Positions 9,544-16,728 of a DNA stretch of 64,000 nucleotides are shown piece after piece. The DNA is from Nocardia nova (lineage in GTDB: Bacteria; Actinomycetota; Actinomycetes; Mycobacteriales; Mycobacteriaceae): positions 1 through 64,000 of the forward strand of contig NZ_PSZE01000003.1 of the NCBI RefSeq assembly GCF_002933465.1, in the 5' to 3' direction. The notes beneath the pieces are model-generated. The model saw only the letters and a list, made by a program, of their open reading frames with translations, was not told where the DNA came from and did not search any database. Every line of letters starts with the position of its first letter. The stretch's first letter is position 1. A program made the translations under genes and the position numbers.

Positions 9544-10413
9544 TCAGGCGAGAACCGCCGCACCCGCCCCGATCAGTGCGAGCGCCAGCACCGCGAGTCC
9601 GGCTACCGCACCCCATCCGATCCATCGGATCGAATCCCGCGTCCGCGCCCGCAGCCATTCCGGCAGGAAGAGAATTCCGGCGGCGGCGAGCGTGCCCGCG
9701 ACCAATCCACCGAGATGGCCCCACAGCGAGATGCCAGGCAGGGACACGCTGATGAGCAGGTTGATCGCGATCAACACCAGCATCTGCACCGGACTCTGCC
9801 GCAGCCGCAGCAGAATCACGGTCGTCGCGCCGAACAGACCGTAGATGGCGCCGGAGGCACCGGCCGTGGCGGAATCGGTCGCCAGCCACATGACCGCCGC
9901 CGATCCGCCGAGCAATGAAACCAGATAGATCGCGAGGAAGCGCGAACGTCCCAGCACGAGTTCGGTATCGCGGCCGAGGATGTAGAGCGCGAACATGTTG
10001 ACCACGAGATGCAGCGGCCCGTAGTGCAGAAATCCGGAACCGAGGACACGAATCCACTGCCCCTGGGCGACCCACTGCGGTGCGAGCACCCAGTCGTAGA
10101 ACAACCGCGACACATGATTGTCGGTGACACTGTGCGCTTGGCTGGCGGTGACGGCGAAGACCGCGACGTTGATCGCGATCAGCGCATAGGTGACATACGG
10201 CGTGCGGCGAGCGGTGGCGAACGGACCGCCGACGGTCGGCTGTACGGGCCGAATATCGGTGCGGCCCTGCGCGACACACTCCGCACAATGCTGTCCGACC
10301 GCGGCCGGTTGCAGACATTGGGGGCACGCCGGCCGCCCGCACCGCGTACATGCCAGTCCGGTGGTTCGATCGGGATGGCGGTAGCAGGTCGGTGCGGGCG
10401 GGTGCGGATTCAC
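9544..10413 (-). CDS. Rhomboid-family intramembrane serine protease
   Basis: A 289-residue protein that should cleave transmembrane substrates. The N-terminus (about 1-50) is a cysteine/histidine-rich zinc-ribbon-like module with CxxC pairs in LACTRCGRPACPQC and HCAEC. Six or more membrane helices follow. The catalytic serine is in GASGAIYGLFG (S187) and the histidine in WGHLGG (H233), with the usual spacing. GTG start at 10413 is preceded by GGAG. It is followed on the left by the convergent PH-domain gene and lies 14 bp downstream of ppiA on the same strand. Substrates are unknown. Confidence 0.9.
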   Translation of the reverse strand: MNPHPPAPTCYRHPDRTTGLACTRCGRPACPQCLQPAAVGQHCAECVAQGRTDIRPVQPTVGGPFATARRTPYVTYALIAINVAVFAVTASQAHSVTDNHVSRLFYDWVLAPQWVAQGQWIRVLGSGFLHYGPLHLVVNMFALYILGRDTELVLGRSRFLAIYLVSLLGGSAAVMWLATDSATAGASGAIYGLFGATTVILLRLRQSPVQMLVLIAINLLISVSLPGISLWGHLGGLVAGTLAAAGILFLPEWLRARTRDSIRWIGWGAVAGLAVLALALIGAGAAVLA

Positions 10414-10427
10414 GAAACTCCGATGGG

Positions 10428-10955
10428 TCAGTTCAGGGTGATGTTCGAGATGACGACCGGCTCCTTCGGCCGGTCGTTGCGGTCGGTCGCGGTGGTCGCG
10501 ATGGCGTCGACGACCTTGCGCGAATCGGCGTCCACCACTTCGCCGAAGATGGTGTGGCGACGGTTCAGATGCGGCTGCGGACCGACGGTGATGAAGAACT
10601 GCGAACCGTTGGTGCCGGGTCCGGCGTTGGCCATGGCCAGCAGGTAGCCACGGTCGAAGCGCAGTTCGGGGTGGAATTCGTCGGCGAATTCGTATCCCGG
10701 CCCACCCCGGCCGGTACCCGTCGGGTCACCGCCCTGAATCATGAAGCCATCGATCACACGGTGGAATACGCTGCCGTCGTAGAACGGCCCGGAGGTGCCG
10801 CCGCCGGCGTTCTTCGTCGTGTAGGCCGCGCTGCCGTCGGCCAGGCCGACGAAGTTGCGCACCGTCTTCGGGGCGTGGTTACCGAAGAGCGAGATCTTGA
10901 TGTCGCCGAGGTTGGTGTGCAGAACGGCCACGGCGGTCTGATTCGGTGAGGTCAC
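10428..10955 (-). CDS. ppiA: Peptidyl-prolyl cis-trans isomerase A (cyclophilin)
   Basis: A 175-residue single-domain cyclophilin that speeds proline isomerisation during protein folding. The core motif [20 protein letters not shown] with the catalytic arginine, the substrate-pocket sequence NGSQFFIT and the segment RRHTIFGEV are all present. No signal peptide or lipobox is seen, so it is likely cytoplasmic. The GTG at 10955 gives the family-typical start before [12 protein letters not shown]. It lies directly upstream of the rhomboid gene on the same strand; ppiA occupies this neighbourhood in M. tuberculosis as well. Confidence 0.95.
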   Translation of the reverse strand: MTSPNQTAVAVLHTNLGDIKISLFGNHAPKTVRNFVGLADGSAAYTTKNAGGGTSGPFYDGSVFHRVIDGFMIQGGDPTGTGRGGPGYEFADEFHPELRFDRGYLLAMANAGPGTNGSQFFITVGPQPHLNRRHTIFGEVVDADSRKVVDAIATTATDRNDRPKEPVVISNITLN

Positions 10956-11000
10956 GCCGAATATCGTGCCATGTCGGCTGTCCGTACTCGCAGGGCGCGC

Positions 11001-11216
11001 CTAGCCGGCGTGCGCCGCGTCGTTGGTGGAGGCCGCCGTCTCGGGTGCGGTGGCTCCGCCCGCATATCCCAGCCGCGGCGGTTCGGCGGCCGGCTCCGGA
11101 AGCTGCGGGCGACGCGAGGCGGCCATCCATGCGGCACCGCCCGCGGCGGCGGCAACGCCCGCCGCGATGAGCCGATTGCGCAACCGACCGGATTTCCGGG
11201 AACTCCCCAACTGCAT
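11001..11216 (-). CDS. Small single-pass membrane protein, unknown function
   Basis: A 71-residue protein with a basic N-terminus, one short Ala/Gly-rich hydrophobic segment at about 16-34, and a Pro/Ala/Glu-rich tail. No domain is recognised. It is plausible because it fills the gap between the ABC exporter genes and ppiA on the same strand with a normal codon bias. It could be a false call; a comparison with other Nocardia genomes would settle it. Confidence 0.5.
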   Translation of the reverse strand: MQLGSSRKSGRLRNRLIAAGVAAAAGGAAWMAASRRPQLPEPAAEPPRLGYAGGATAPETAASTNDAAHAG

Positions 11217-11270
11217 GGCACCATGCTGTCACAGCCCCGAGCCGCTCGCAGTAGGGCCAGGTGAGAGGGC

Positions 11271-12113
11271 TCACCGGCTGACGGACCGCTTGAACTGATG
11301 CAGCGCCAACGGCACGAAGATCACCAGAATCGCCACCACCCAGATCAAGGTCGTCGCCACCGGATGCTGCAGGGACCACACATCCGGCGTCGGATTGGTC
11401 GGACTCGTGTTGCCGAACAGATCGCGCGTCGCCTGCGTCACCGCCGAGACCGGATTCCATTCCGCGACGACACGCAGCGGCGTCGGCAGCACCTCGCTGG
11501 GCACGAAAGTGTTGGCGATAAACGTCAGCGGGAAGATCACCATGAAACTGGCGTTGTTGAACACTTCCGGCGCACGCACGAGCAAACCGACCACGGCCAT
11601 GATCCAGGAAATCGCATAGGCGAACAGCAACAGCAGGACATAGGCGAGCACGGCCTCGAGGAAGGATCCGTGAATGCGCCAGCCGACGAGCAGACCGGTC
11701 ACCGACATGACGACCAGGCTCACCACGTTGATGGCGACGTCGGCCACGGTGCGTCCGATCAGCACCGCCGACGGTGCCATCGGCAGTGAGCGGAACCGGT
11801 CGATGATTCCGCGCTGCATGTCCTCGGCCAGGCTGGTGCCGGTGAACGTGGCGCCGAAGACCGAGGTCTGGGCGAAGATGCCGGCGATCAGGAATTCGCG
11901 GTACGAGGTGCCCTGCACGGTGATCGCCGATCCGAAGATGTAGGCGAACAACAGGACGAACATGATCGGCGACAGCGTCGAGAAGATCAGGACGTCGGGC
12001 ACTCGTTTGATCTTGATGACATTGCGCTTGGCAATGGTCAGGCTGTCTCCGGCCACGATGGCCGCGCGTTCGGCCAGGGTCGGTCTGCGGGTGTCGGCCG
12101 CGGCGGTGATCAT
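11271..12113 (-). CDS. ABC-2 type exporter permease (DrrB-like)
   Basis: A 280-residue membrane component of a drug or lipid exporter. After a basic N-terminal helix the protein has six hydrophobic segments and the ABC-2 family signature region LAEDMQRGIIDRFRSLPMAP at about 98-117, followed by VLIGRTVADV. The ATG at 12113 lies in an ATGA overlap with the ATPase gene just upstream, fixing the start; a longer open frame upstream of it only shadows the ATPase gene. With its ATPase it forms a two-gene DrrAB-type transporter. The substrate is unknown. Confidence 0.9.
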   Translation of the reverse strand: MITAAADTRRPTLAERAAIVAGDSLTIAKRNVIKIKRVPDVLIFSTLSPIMFVLLFAYIFGSAITVQGTSYREFLIAGIFAQTSVFGATFTGTSLAEDMQRGIIDRFRSLPMAPSAVLIGRTVADVAINVVSLVVMSVTGLLVGWRIHGSFLEAVLAYVLLLLFAYAISWIMAVVGLLVRAPEVFNNASFMVIFPLTFIANTFVPSEVLPTPLRVVAEWNPVSAVTQATRDLFGNTSPTNPTPDVWSLQHPVATTLIWVVAILVIFVPLALHQFKRSVSR

Positions 12114-13114
12114 CTGCTCCGTCCTTCCGTGGCCTGTTCGAGGGTCTGCGCGGCATCGGCCGGATCGACGGAGTCGGCGGCCTCGTGCCCGGTCAGGCTG
12201 AGGAAGACATCGTCGAGCGAGGGCCGCCGTAGGCCGACGTCCTGGATGCGCACCCGGTGCGCGGACAGCCGCTCGATGGTGTCGACCAGCGCCTGCGAGC
12301 CGTCGTCGACGGGAATGGTGAGCCGCCGCAATCCCGGTTCGACGTGGATATCGCCGACGGCCAGACCGGCCAGGGCCTGCTGGGCGACGGCGAGGACGTC
12401 GGCATGTTCGACGGTCAGCTCGATCCGGTCGCCGCCGACCAGCGTCTTGAGCTCGTCGGCGGTGCCGCGTGCGATGACCGTGCCGTGATCGATCACCGCG
12501 ATCGCGTCGGCCAGCCGGTCCGCTTCCTCCATGTACTGCGTGGTCAACAGCAGGGTGGTACCACCGGCGACGAGTTCCTCGATCACATCCCACAGATCCA
12601 GCCGGGCTCGCGGATCGAGCCCGGTGGTCGGCTCGTCGAGGAACAGCACCGGCGGATTTGCCACCAGGGCGCCCGCCAGATCCAGGCGGCGCCGCATCCC
12701 GCCGGAGTACCCCTTCACCGGCCGATCGGCCGCATCGCTGAGCCGGAATCGTTCGAGCAGTTCCCGGGCGCGCTGCTTACTGCGCTGAATGCCCAGGTGG
12801 TACAGCCGCCCCACCATCTCCAGATTCTCGAAGCCGGTGAGGTATTCGTCGACGGCCGCGTATTGCCCGGAGGCGCCGATGTGGGCGCGTAACCGCCGCG
12901 GTTCGCGCAGCACGTCGATACCCGCGACCGTTGCGCGTCCCGCATCGGGTGTGAGCAGCGTGGTCAGCACCCGGACCGTCGTGGTTTTCCCGGCGCCGTT
13001 GGGCCCGAGCAGTGCGGTCACCGTCCCCTCGGGAACCGTGAGGTCGAGTCCATCGAGAGCGACGAGCCGTCCGTACTTCTTGACCAAACCCTCGGCGATG
13101 ATGGCGTCGGGCAT
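12110..13114 (-). CDS. ABC exporter ATP-binding protein (DrrA-like)
   Basis: A 334-residue ATPase powering the permease encoded next to it. Walker A GPNGAGKTTT is near residue 37, the signature YSGGMRRRLDLA near 138, Walker B with LFLDEPTTGLDP near 160, and the H-loop histidine lies in the usual place downstream. The C-terminal third contains the extra domain with the NLxxVFLxLTG-like ending (DDVFLSLTGHEA) typical of DrrA antibiotic exporters. It is the first gene of the operon, and possible operator palindromes lie upstream. Confidence 0.93.
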   Translation of the reverse strand: MPDAIIAEGLVKKYGRLVALDGLDLTVPEGTVTALLGPNGAGKTTTVRVLTTLLTPDAGRATVAGIDVLREPRRLRAHIGASGQYAAVDEYLTGFENLEMVGRLYHLGIQRSKQRARELLERFRLSDAADRPVKGYSGGMRRRLDLAGALVANPPVLFLDEPTTGLDPRARLDLWDVIEELVAGGTTLLLTTQYMEEADRLADAIAVIDHGTVIARGTADELKTLVGGDRIELTVEHADVLAVAQQALAGLAVGDIHVEPGLRRLTIPVDDGSQALVDTIERLSAHRVRIQDVGLRRPSLDDVFLSLTGHEAADSVDPADAAQTLEQATEGRSR

Positions 13115-13151
13115 GTTTTCCCCTGCCGTTCGATGTGGATGTGAGGTTCGC

Positions 13152-13166
13152 TACTGCCGTGCAGTA
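13152..13166. promoter_or_regulatory. Palindrome upstream of the ABC exporter, possible operator
   Basis: TACTG and CAGTA arms separated by five bases lie about 40 bp upstream of the exporter ATPase start. The size and position would suit a repressor site. No regulator gene is adjacent, and short palindromes occur by chance, so this is weak. Confidence 0.25.
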
Positions 13167-13339
13167 TTGCTCACACCCCCGACAAGTTCATCCGAATAAG
13201 CCCTTAACGGACATCGACCGAGCGGGGCGCCTCGACTGGGCAGAGAGCAGAGGTGGTCGCATCCCGAGATCCGGCGGTGCTCGGGGGTGCCGGCGGGATG
13301 CGACCGATTCGATACTCCCGCGCCCGGACCCGAAGGTCG

Positions 13340-13356
13340 CGAGTAGCGGCTACTCG
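13340..13356. promoter_or_regulatory. 17-bp palindrome, possible operator
   Basis: The arms CGAGTAGC and GCTACTCG match perfectly around one central base. It lies about 230 bp upstream of the exporter operon in gene-free sequence. A dimeric repressor such as a TetR or GntR protein could bind it; no direct evidence shows which. Confidence 0.35.
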
Positions 13357-13489
13357 AATACGGCCCGCACGGCTACCTGCCGCGGTGCTGACGGGGCATC
13401 GCGGGTGTGAAAACGCCCACCGCTGTGCGCTGCCACACCCACACAGCTACCGAATTCGACGCTCGCGCCGACGCCTCGGCACGGTCGAT

Positions 13490-13505
13490 CGTTTCACGTG
13501 GAACA
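13490..13505. promoter_or_regulatory. parS-like ParB-binding site
   Basis: CGTTTCACGTGGAACA matches the near-universal parS consensus TGTTTCACGTGAAACA at 14 of 16 positions, including the whole central TTTCACGTG. It lies between genes, about 29 kb from parAB, within the usual distance of parS sites from oriC. Confidence 0.7.
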
Positions 13506-13653
13506 CGTTTATTCCTTTGCGTTACAACGTAATTCACGAATGCCTCCCTGCCGACCATCAGCCCTCCGGCAAACCGGACGACGCCCCCCGCAACACACCA
13601 GAGAAAAAAATTTCGAAACTAGCGGCCCTCATGCAGACACAAACGAGAATCGT

Positions 13654-13739
13654 CGCGTAGGATCAGTCACGTCGGCCCCTCCCCCCCGGGCCGACCCTAC
13701 GCGGGCCTCGGCTAACTCCCCCCCTTCGCCGAGGCCCGC
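13654..13739. other. Cluster of strong hairpins (possible terminator or structured RNA)
   Basis: CGCGTAGG (13654-13661) pairs with CCTACGCG (13696-13703), and inside it GTCGGCCC (13671-13678) pairs with GGGCCGAC (13688-13695), so the right-hand side forms 16 continuous paired bases. A second hairpin has perfect 12-base arms GCGGGCCTCGGC (13701-13712) and GCCGAGGCCCGC (13728-13739). The two structures share 13701-13703 and so compete. They lie downstream of the broken cyclase, where a terminator would be expected, but the nested form is unusual. Confidence 0.45.
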
Positions 13740-13824
13740 TTCCAATTCCAGGACTTTTCCGGGTGGTGCCTGTGCCGTCTCCACCCTTGTGCGACAGCGT
13801 TTTCGGATCAGATGACAGATGCGG

Positions 13825-14488
13825 TCAGCTACCGTTCCGCCGCAGCACGTGCGAACCCAAACGGTTGATTCCGCGCACCCGCACACTGCGCAGAGGCCGC
13901 AGCGTGAACTCGGGTTCGCCCGCCAATTGTGTTGCCGCGCCGTCATCCACCAGTACCGTGCCCGGCCGCGCGATCCGGTCAGCCGCGCCGCGGTATTCAC
14001 CACCGAACCGTAGAGATCACCGAAACGTTGCAACACTTGCCCGTAGGCCAGTCCCATCCGCAGTTCAGGGGTGGTTCCGGCACTCGTCGTGGCCTCCTGG
14101 ATCGCCAAGGCGATCCGGGCGGCCGTCACCGCCGAATCGGCCACGAACATCACCTCGTCGCCGACGTTCTTGATGGTCCAGCCGCCGTTCGCGGTGATCG
14201 CGCCCGTGGTGACGGATTCGAACGACTCCAACAGATCGTCCAGTTCGTCGGCCTCCAGATGCCGGGTCAGCCGGGTGTAGCCGACCATATCCGCGAATCC
14301 GACGGCCAACTCCCGCAACGTTTCTCCGGTGCCGTCACCGGCCAGCGACCGCGTCAGCGCCGCCGCGACAGATCGGCCGGTACGCCCGACAGTTCCGCGA
14401 CCTCGACCCGGTTGTAGCGGCGAGGTCCCTCCAGCAGATAGGGCTCGACAACCGCCTGAACCAGGTTCGACAGCTCCGGGGAGGTCAT
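13825..14488 (-). pseudogene. Class III adenylate/guanylate cyclase, decayed
   Basis: Three reading frames together give a recognisable cyclase. The ATG at 14488 opens a normal N-terminus (MTSPELSNLVQAVVEPYL) that stops at 14354. The catalytic domain continues in a second frame, with the metal-binding FADMVGYTRLTR, KNVGDEVMFV, and YGSVVNTAARL. Near 13971-13980 a one-base loss moves the end (ARPGTVLVDDGAATQLA to LGSHVLRRNG) into a third frame, ending at 13825. Between the N-terminal fragment and the catalytic part, over 100 residues of the regulatory domain seen in related pH-sensing cyclases appear to be deleted. Two shifts plus a deletion argue for real decay. Confidence 0.8.
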
Positions 14489-14563
14489 AATTCCGACGAT
14501 ACGGATCCCGCCGCGGCCGGGCCGCCCGCTGATGATTCGTCACAGCCCGGCGAAGCGGGAGGG

Positions 14564-14977
14564 TCAGACGCGGTCCGGACCGGGCTGCCAGGTGGCGACC
14601 GCCCAGATGACCACGACATTCAACGCGATCACCAGGATCGACCATGCCGGGTAGTACGGCAGCCACAGGAAGTTCGCGAGAATGGACAACGCCGCCAACG
14701 TGATTGCCACGATCCGGCCCCACGTGGTGCCGGCCATCAGGCCGAGGGCGGCGATGACCAGCAGGATCCCCAGCACGATGTGGATCCATCCCCAGGTCGT
14801 GGTGTCGAACTGGTAGACGTAGTCAATGCCCACGACGAACAGCTTGTCGTTGGCCACCGCAGAAATTCCTTCCAGAATCGAGAGCACACCGACGGTGATC
14901 AGCAGGATCGCCGCGCCGATCGAGGTACCGGCGGCGATGCCCTGACGTACGGGATGCTCCTGCGGGGTTGTGCTCAT
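14564..14977 (-). CDS. DUF7144-type four-helix membrane protein
   Basis: A 137-residue protein with four hydrophobic segments (about 15-38, 57-80, 85-104, 108-128) separated by short loops, including the family-like segment TWGWIHIVLGILLVIAALGL. It resembles the DUF7144 family common in actinomycetes; function unknown. The ATG follows AAGGAG with seven bases between, a strong ribosome site. It stands alone between the broken cyclase and a divergent small gene. Confidence 0.8.
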   Translation of the reverse strand: MSTTPQEHPVRQGIAAGTSIGAAILLITVGVLSILEGISAVANDKLFVVGIDYVYQFDTTTWGWIHIVLGILLVIAALGLMAGTTWGRIVAITLAALSILANFLWLPYYPAWSILVIALNVVVIWAVATWQPGPDRV

Positions 14978-15183
14978 GGCGGAACTCCTTCCCAGCCGAG
15001 GGTCTTCGCCTGACTGTGCCCATTGCGGCGCGCATCGGCTTCACCCGTGGCGGGTGAGTATCGGGCGCCGGCGCCCCCGCAGGACCGGTTCGCGGCCGGA
15101 TCTCGAGCTCATCCGGGGCGGATGAGGCGACTCCCAGCGGTTGTGCCCGAGCCTGGAGACATGCGTGCATCCCGGCCGAGGAG

Positions 15184-15414
15184 GTGAGTTGGTCGTTGTC
15201 GATCCGCTATCAGTTCGTCATCGATGGTGAATTGTCCGAACGGGCGTTGGCCGCATTTCCGGAATTGAGCCGCAGTGACCATTCCTCGGCGGGGACGACC
15301 ACACTGTTCGGCACGCTCCCCGACGCCACGGCCATGCGGGGCGTGCTGGCACGCATCGATTCGCTCGGCTTGACGCTGCTGGGAATGGCGCAACTGCCCG
15401 ACTCCGCCGGCTGA
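15184..15414 (+). CDS. Small conserved actinobacterial protein, unknown function
   Basis: About 76 residues with the pattern YQFVIDGELSERALAAFPEL then an Ala/Gly turn, LFGTLPD and a C-terminal LGLTLLGMAQLPD. This resembles a widespread family of 65-75-residue actinomycete proteins with alternating strands and helices, whose role is unknown. The GTG at 15184 is used; GAGGAG at 15179-15184 would better suit the in-frame TTG at 15196, which also brings the length closer to the family. Confidence 0.65.
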   Translation: MSWSLSIRYQFVIDGELSERALAAFPELSRSDHSSAGTTTLFGTLPDATAMRGVLARIDSLGLTLLGMAQLPDSAG

Positions 15415-15461
15415 TTCTTCGGCTGAGGGCGGTTTGGGGAGTCGGCCGAGGTCACCGCCGC

Positions 15462-16574
15462 CTACGGTTCCTCGTCCGGATCGGGCGCCCGGTCCTGGAT
15501 CAGCACGTTGACCCACCGTGTGGTCGGATCGATATCGAGCAGCAGCGCCTTCATCAGCAGCGTCAGCGGAATCGCCAGCAGCGCACCGAGCGCGCCCAGG
15601 ACCCACGACCAGAACACCAGTGACAGGAACGTCACGGTGACGCTGAGGCCGACGGCATCCCCGACGAATTTGGGCTGAATGATCGATTGGATCACGAAAT
15701 TGATCACGGAATAGACGACGATCACCCACACCATCAGCATCGGACCGCTGTCCAGCAGCGCCAGTAGCGCTGGCGGAATCAAGCCGATGACGAAGCCGAT
15801 ATTCGGAATGTAGTTGGTGATGAACGAGAGCAGCGCCCACAGCACCGGAAGCGGCACGCCCATCAACCACAGGGCACCGCCGTCGAAGATGGCGACGATC
15901 AAGCCGAAGACCGTGGAGACCACCATATATTTGCGGGTGCCGATGGCGAATACACCCAGCGCATAAGCGATTTCGGGCCGCGCCTTGGCCACCACCGCCA
16001 ATTTTCGATCGATCATCATGCCGTCGATCGCCATGAACAGCAGCAGCGCCAGAACGAAGAACAGATTCGAGAAGATCCCGAGCGCATTGCTCAGTGCGAC
16101 CGACAGCAGATCGACGACCTTGCCCACATCCAGACCGTTGAGGGCGTTGTGAATCTGCTCGGTGTCCACCCCCAGATCGGCGAGCGTATCCCGCACACCG
16201 TTGAGCATGTCGTCGAGTTTGTCGGAGTATTTCGGTAGCTCGGACGCCAATTGCGCGACCGAGAGCACCAGCGCGCCGAGCAGTACGAGCAGAATCAGTA
16301 CGACCAAGAACAGGGCCGCCACCATCCCGATCCACGGCCGCCAACCGCGCCGCTGCACCCAGGTCTGCACCGGCTGAACGGCCATGGTCAGCATCAGCGC
16401 CAGAAAGGTGGGCCCGAGCACGCCGGCGAACGCCTTCATACCCATGACGGCCACCACGGCGCCGGCGACGGAAAGCATCACGATCAGACCGCGCGGTAGC
16501 GACCATGTCGCTCCGGAAGCGGGCGGCGGAGCTTGTCGCTCGGCCCGCGGGGGCCGATCTCGTCGCAATTGCAT
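15462..16574 (-). CDS. AI-2E family transporter
   Basis: A 370-residue polytopic membrane protein. An initial pair of hydrophobic segments (about 27-65), a third near 75-105, a central soluble stretch and then five C-terminal segments match the AI-2E/UPF0118 layout. Family-like stretches include the LIVAIFDGGALWLMGVPLPVLWALLSF region and IPLTLLMKALLLDID near the end. Members export small molecules or exchange ions; substrate prediction is not possible from sequence. It reads away from the LuxR-type regulator gene. Confidence 0.9.
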   Translation of the reverse strand: MQLRRDRPPRAERQAPPPASGATWSLPRGLIVMLSVAGAVVAVMGMKAFAGVLGPTFLALMLTMAVQPVQTWVQRRGWRPWIGMVAALFLVVLILLVLLGALVLSVAQLASELPKYSDKLDDMLNGVRDTLADLGVDTEQIHNALNGLDVGKVVDLLSVALSNALGIFSNLFFVLALLLFMAIDGMMIDRKLAVVAKARPEIAYALGVFAIGTRKYMVVSTVFGLIVAIFDGGALWLMGVPLPVLWALLSFITNYIPNIGFVIGLIPPALLALLDSGPMLMVWVIVVYSVINFVIQSIIQPKFVGDAVGLSVTVTFLSLVFWSWVLGALGALLAIPLTLLMKALLLDIDPTTRWVNVLIQDRAPDPDEEP

Positions 16575-16728
16575 CGGAATTACCTCGCCGCAGCAGACCG
16601 GAGTGTCGATTCTCCGACCGACACTACGGCTACGACCGGCCCGTTACGTCTTGCGCCACGGTCGAATTCGAAGGCCCGAGACCGATTCGAAATCATGATG
16701 GGACGCATATTTTGACCGAATTCAGCAA

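Larger units (their letters stand above)
13115..13824. other. 710-bp gene-free region with parS, palindromes and hairpins
   Basis: No convincing gene is seen between the ABC exporter and the broken cyclase. The region holds two operator-like palindromes, a parS-like site at 13490-13505, an A-rich stretch near 13600-13615 and a group of strong hairpins at 13654-13739, listed separately. Short open frames here have no family features. Confidence 0.6.

Noticed and set aside
12114..12593. A longer start of the ABC permease
   Set aside because: The extension only reads the ATPase gene in another frame; ATGA overlap at 12110-12113 marks the start.
13498..13815. Small open frames in the gene-free region
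   Set aside because: Arg/Pro/Ser-rich composition typical of random GC-rich frames, crossing strong hairpins.
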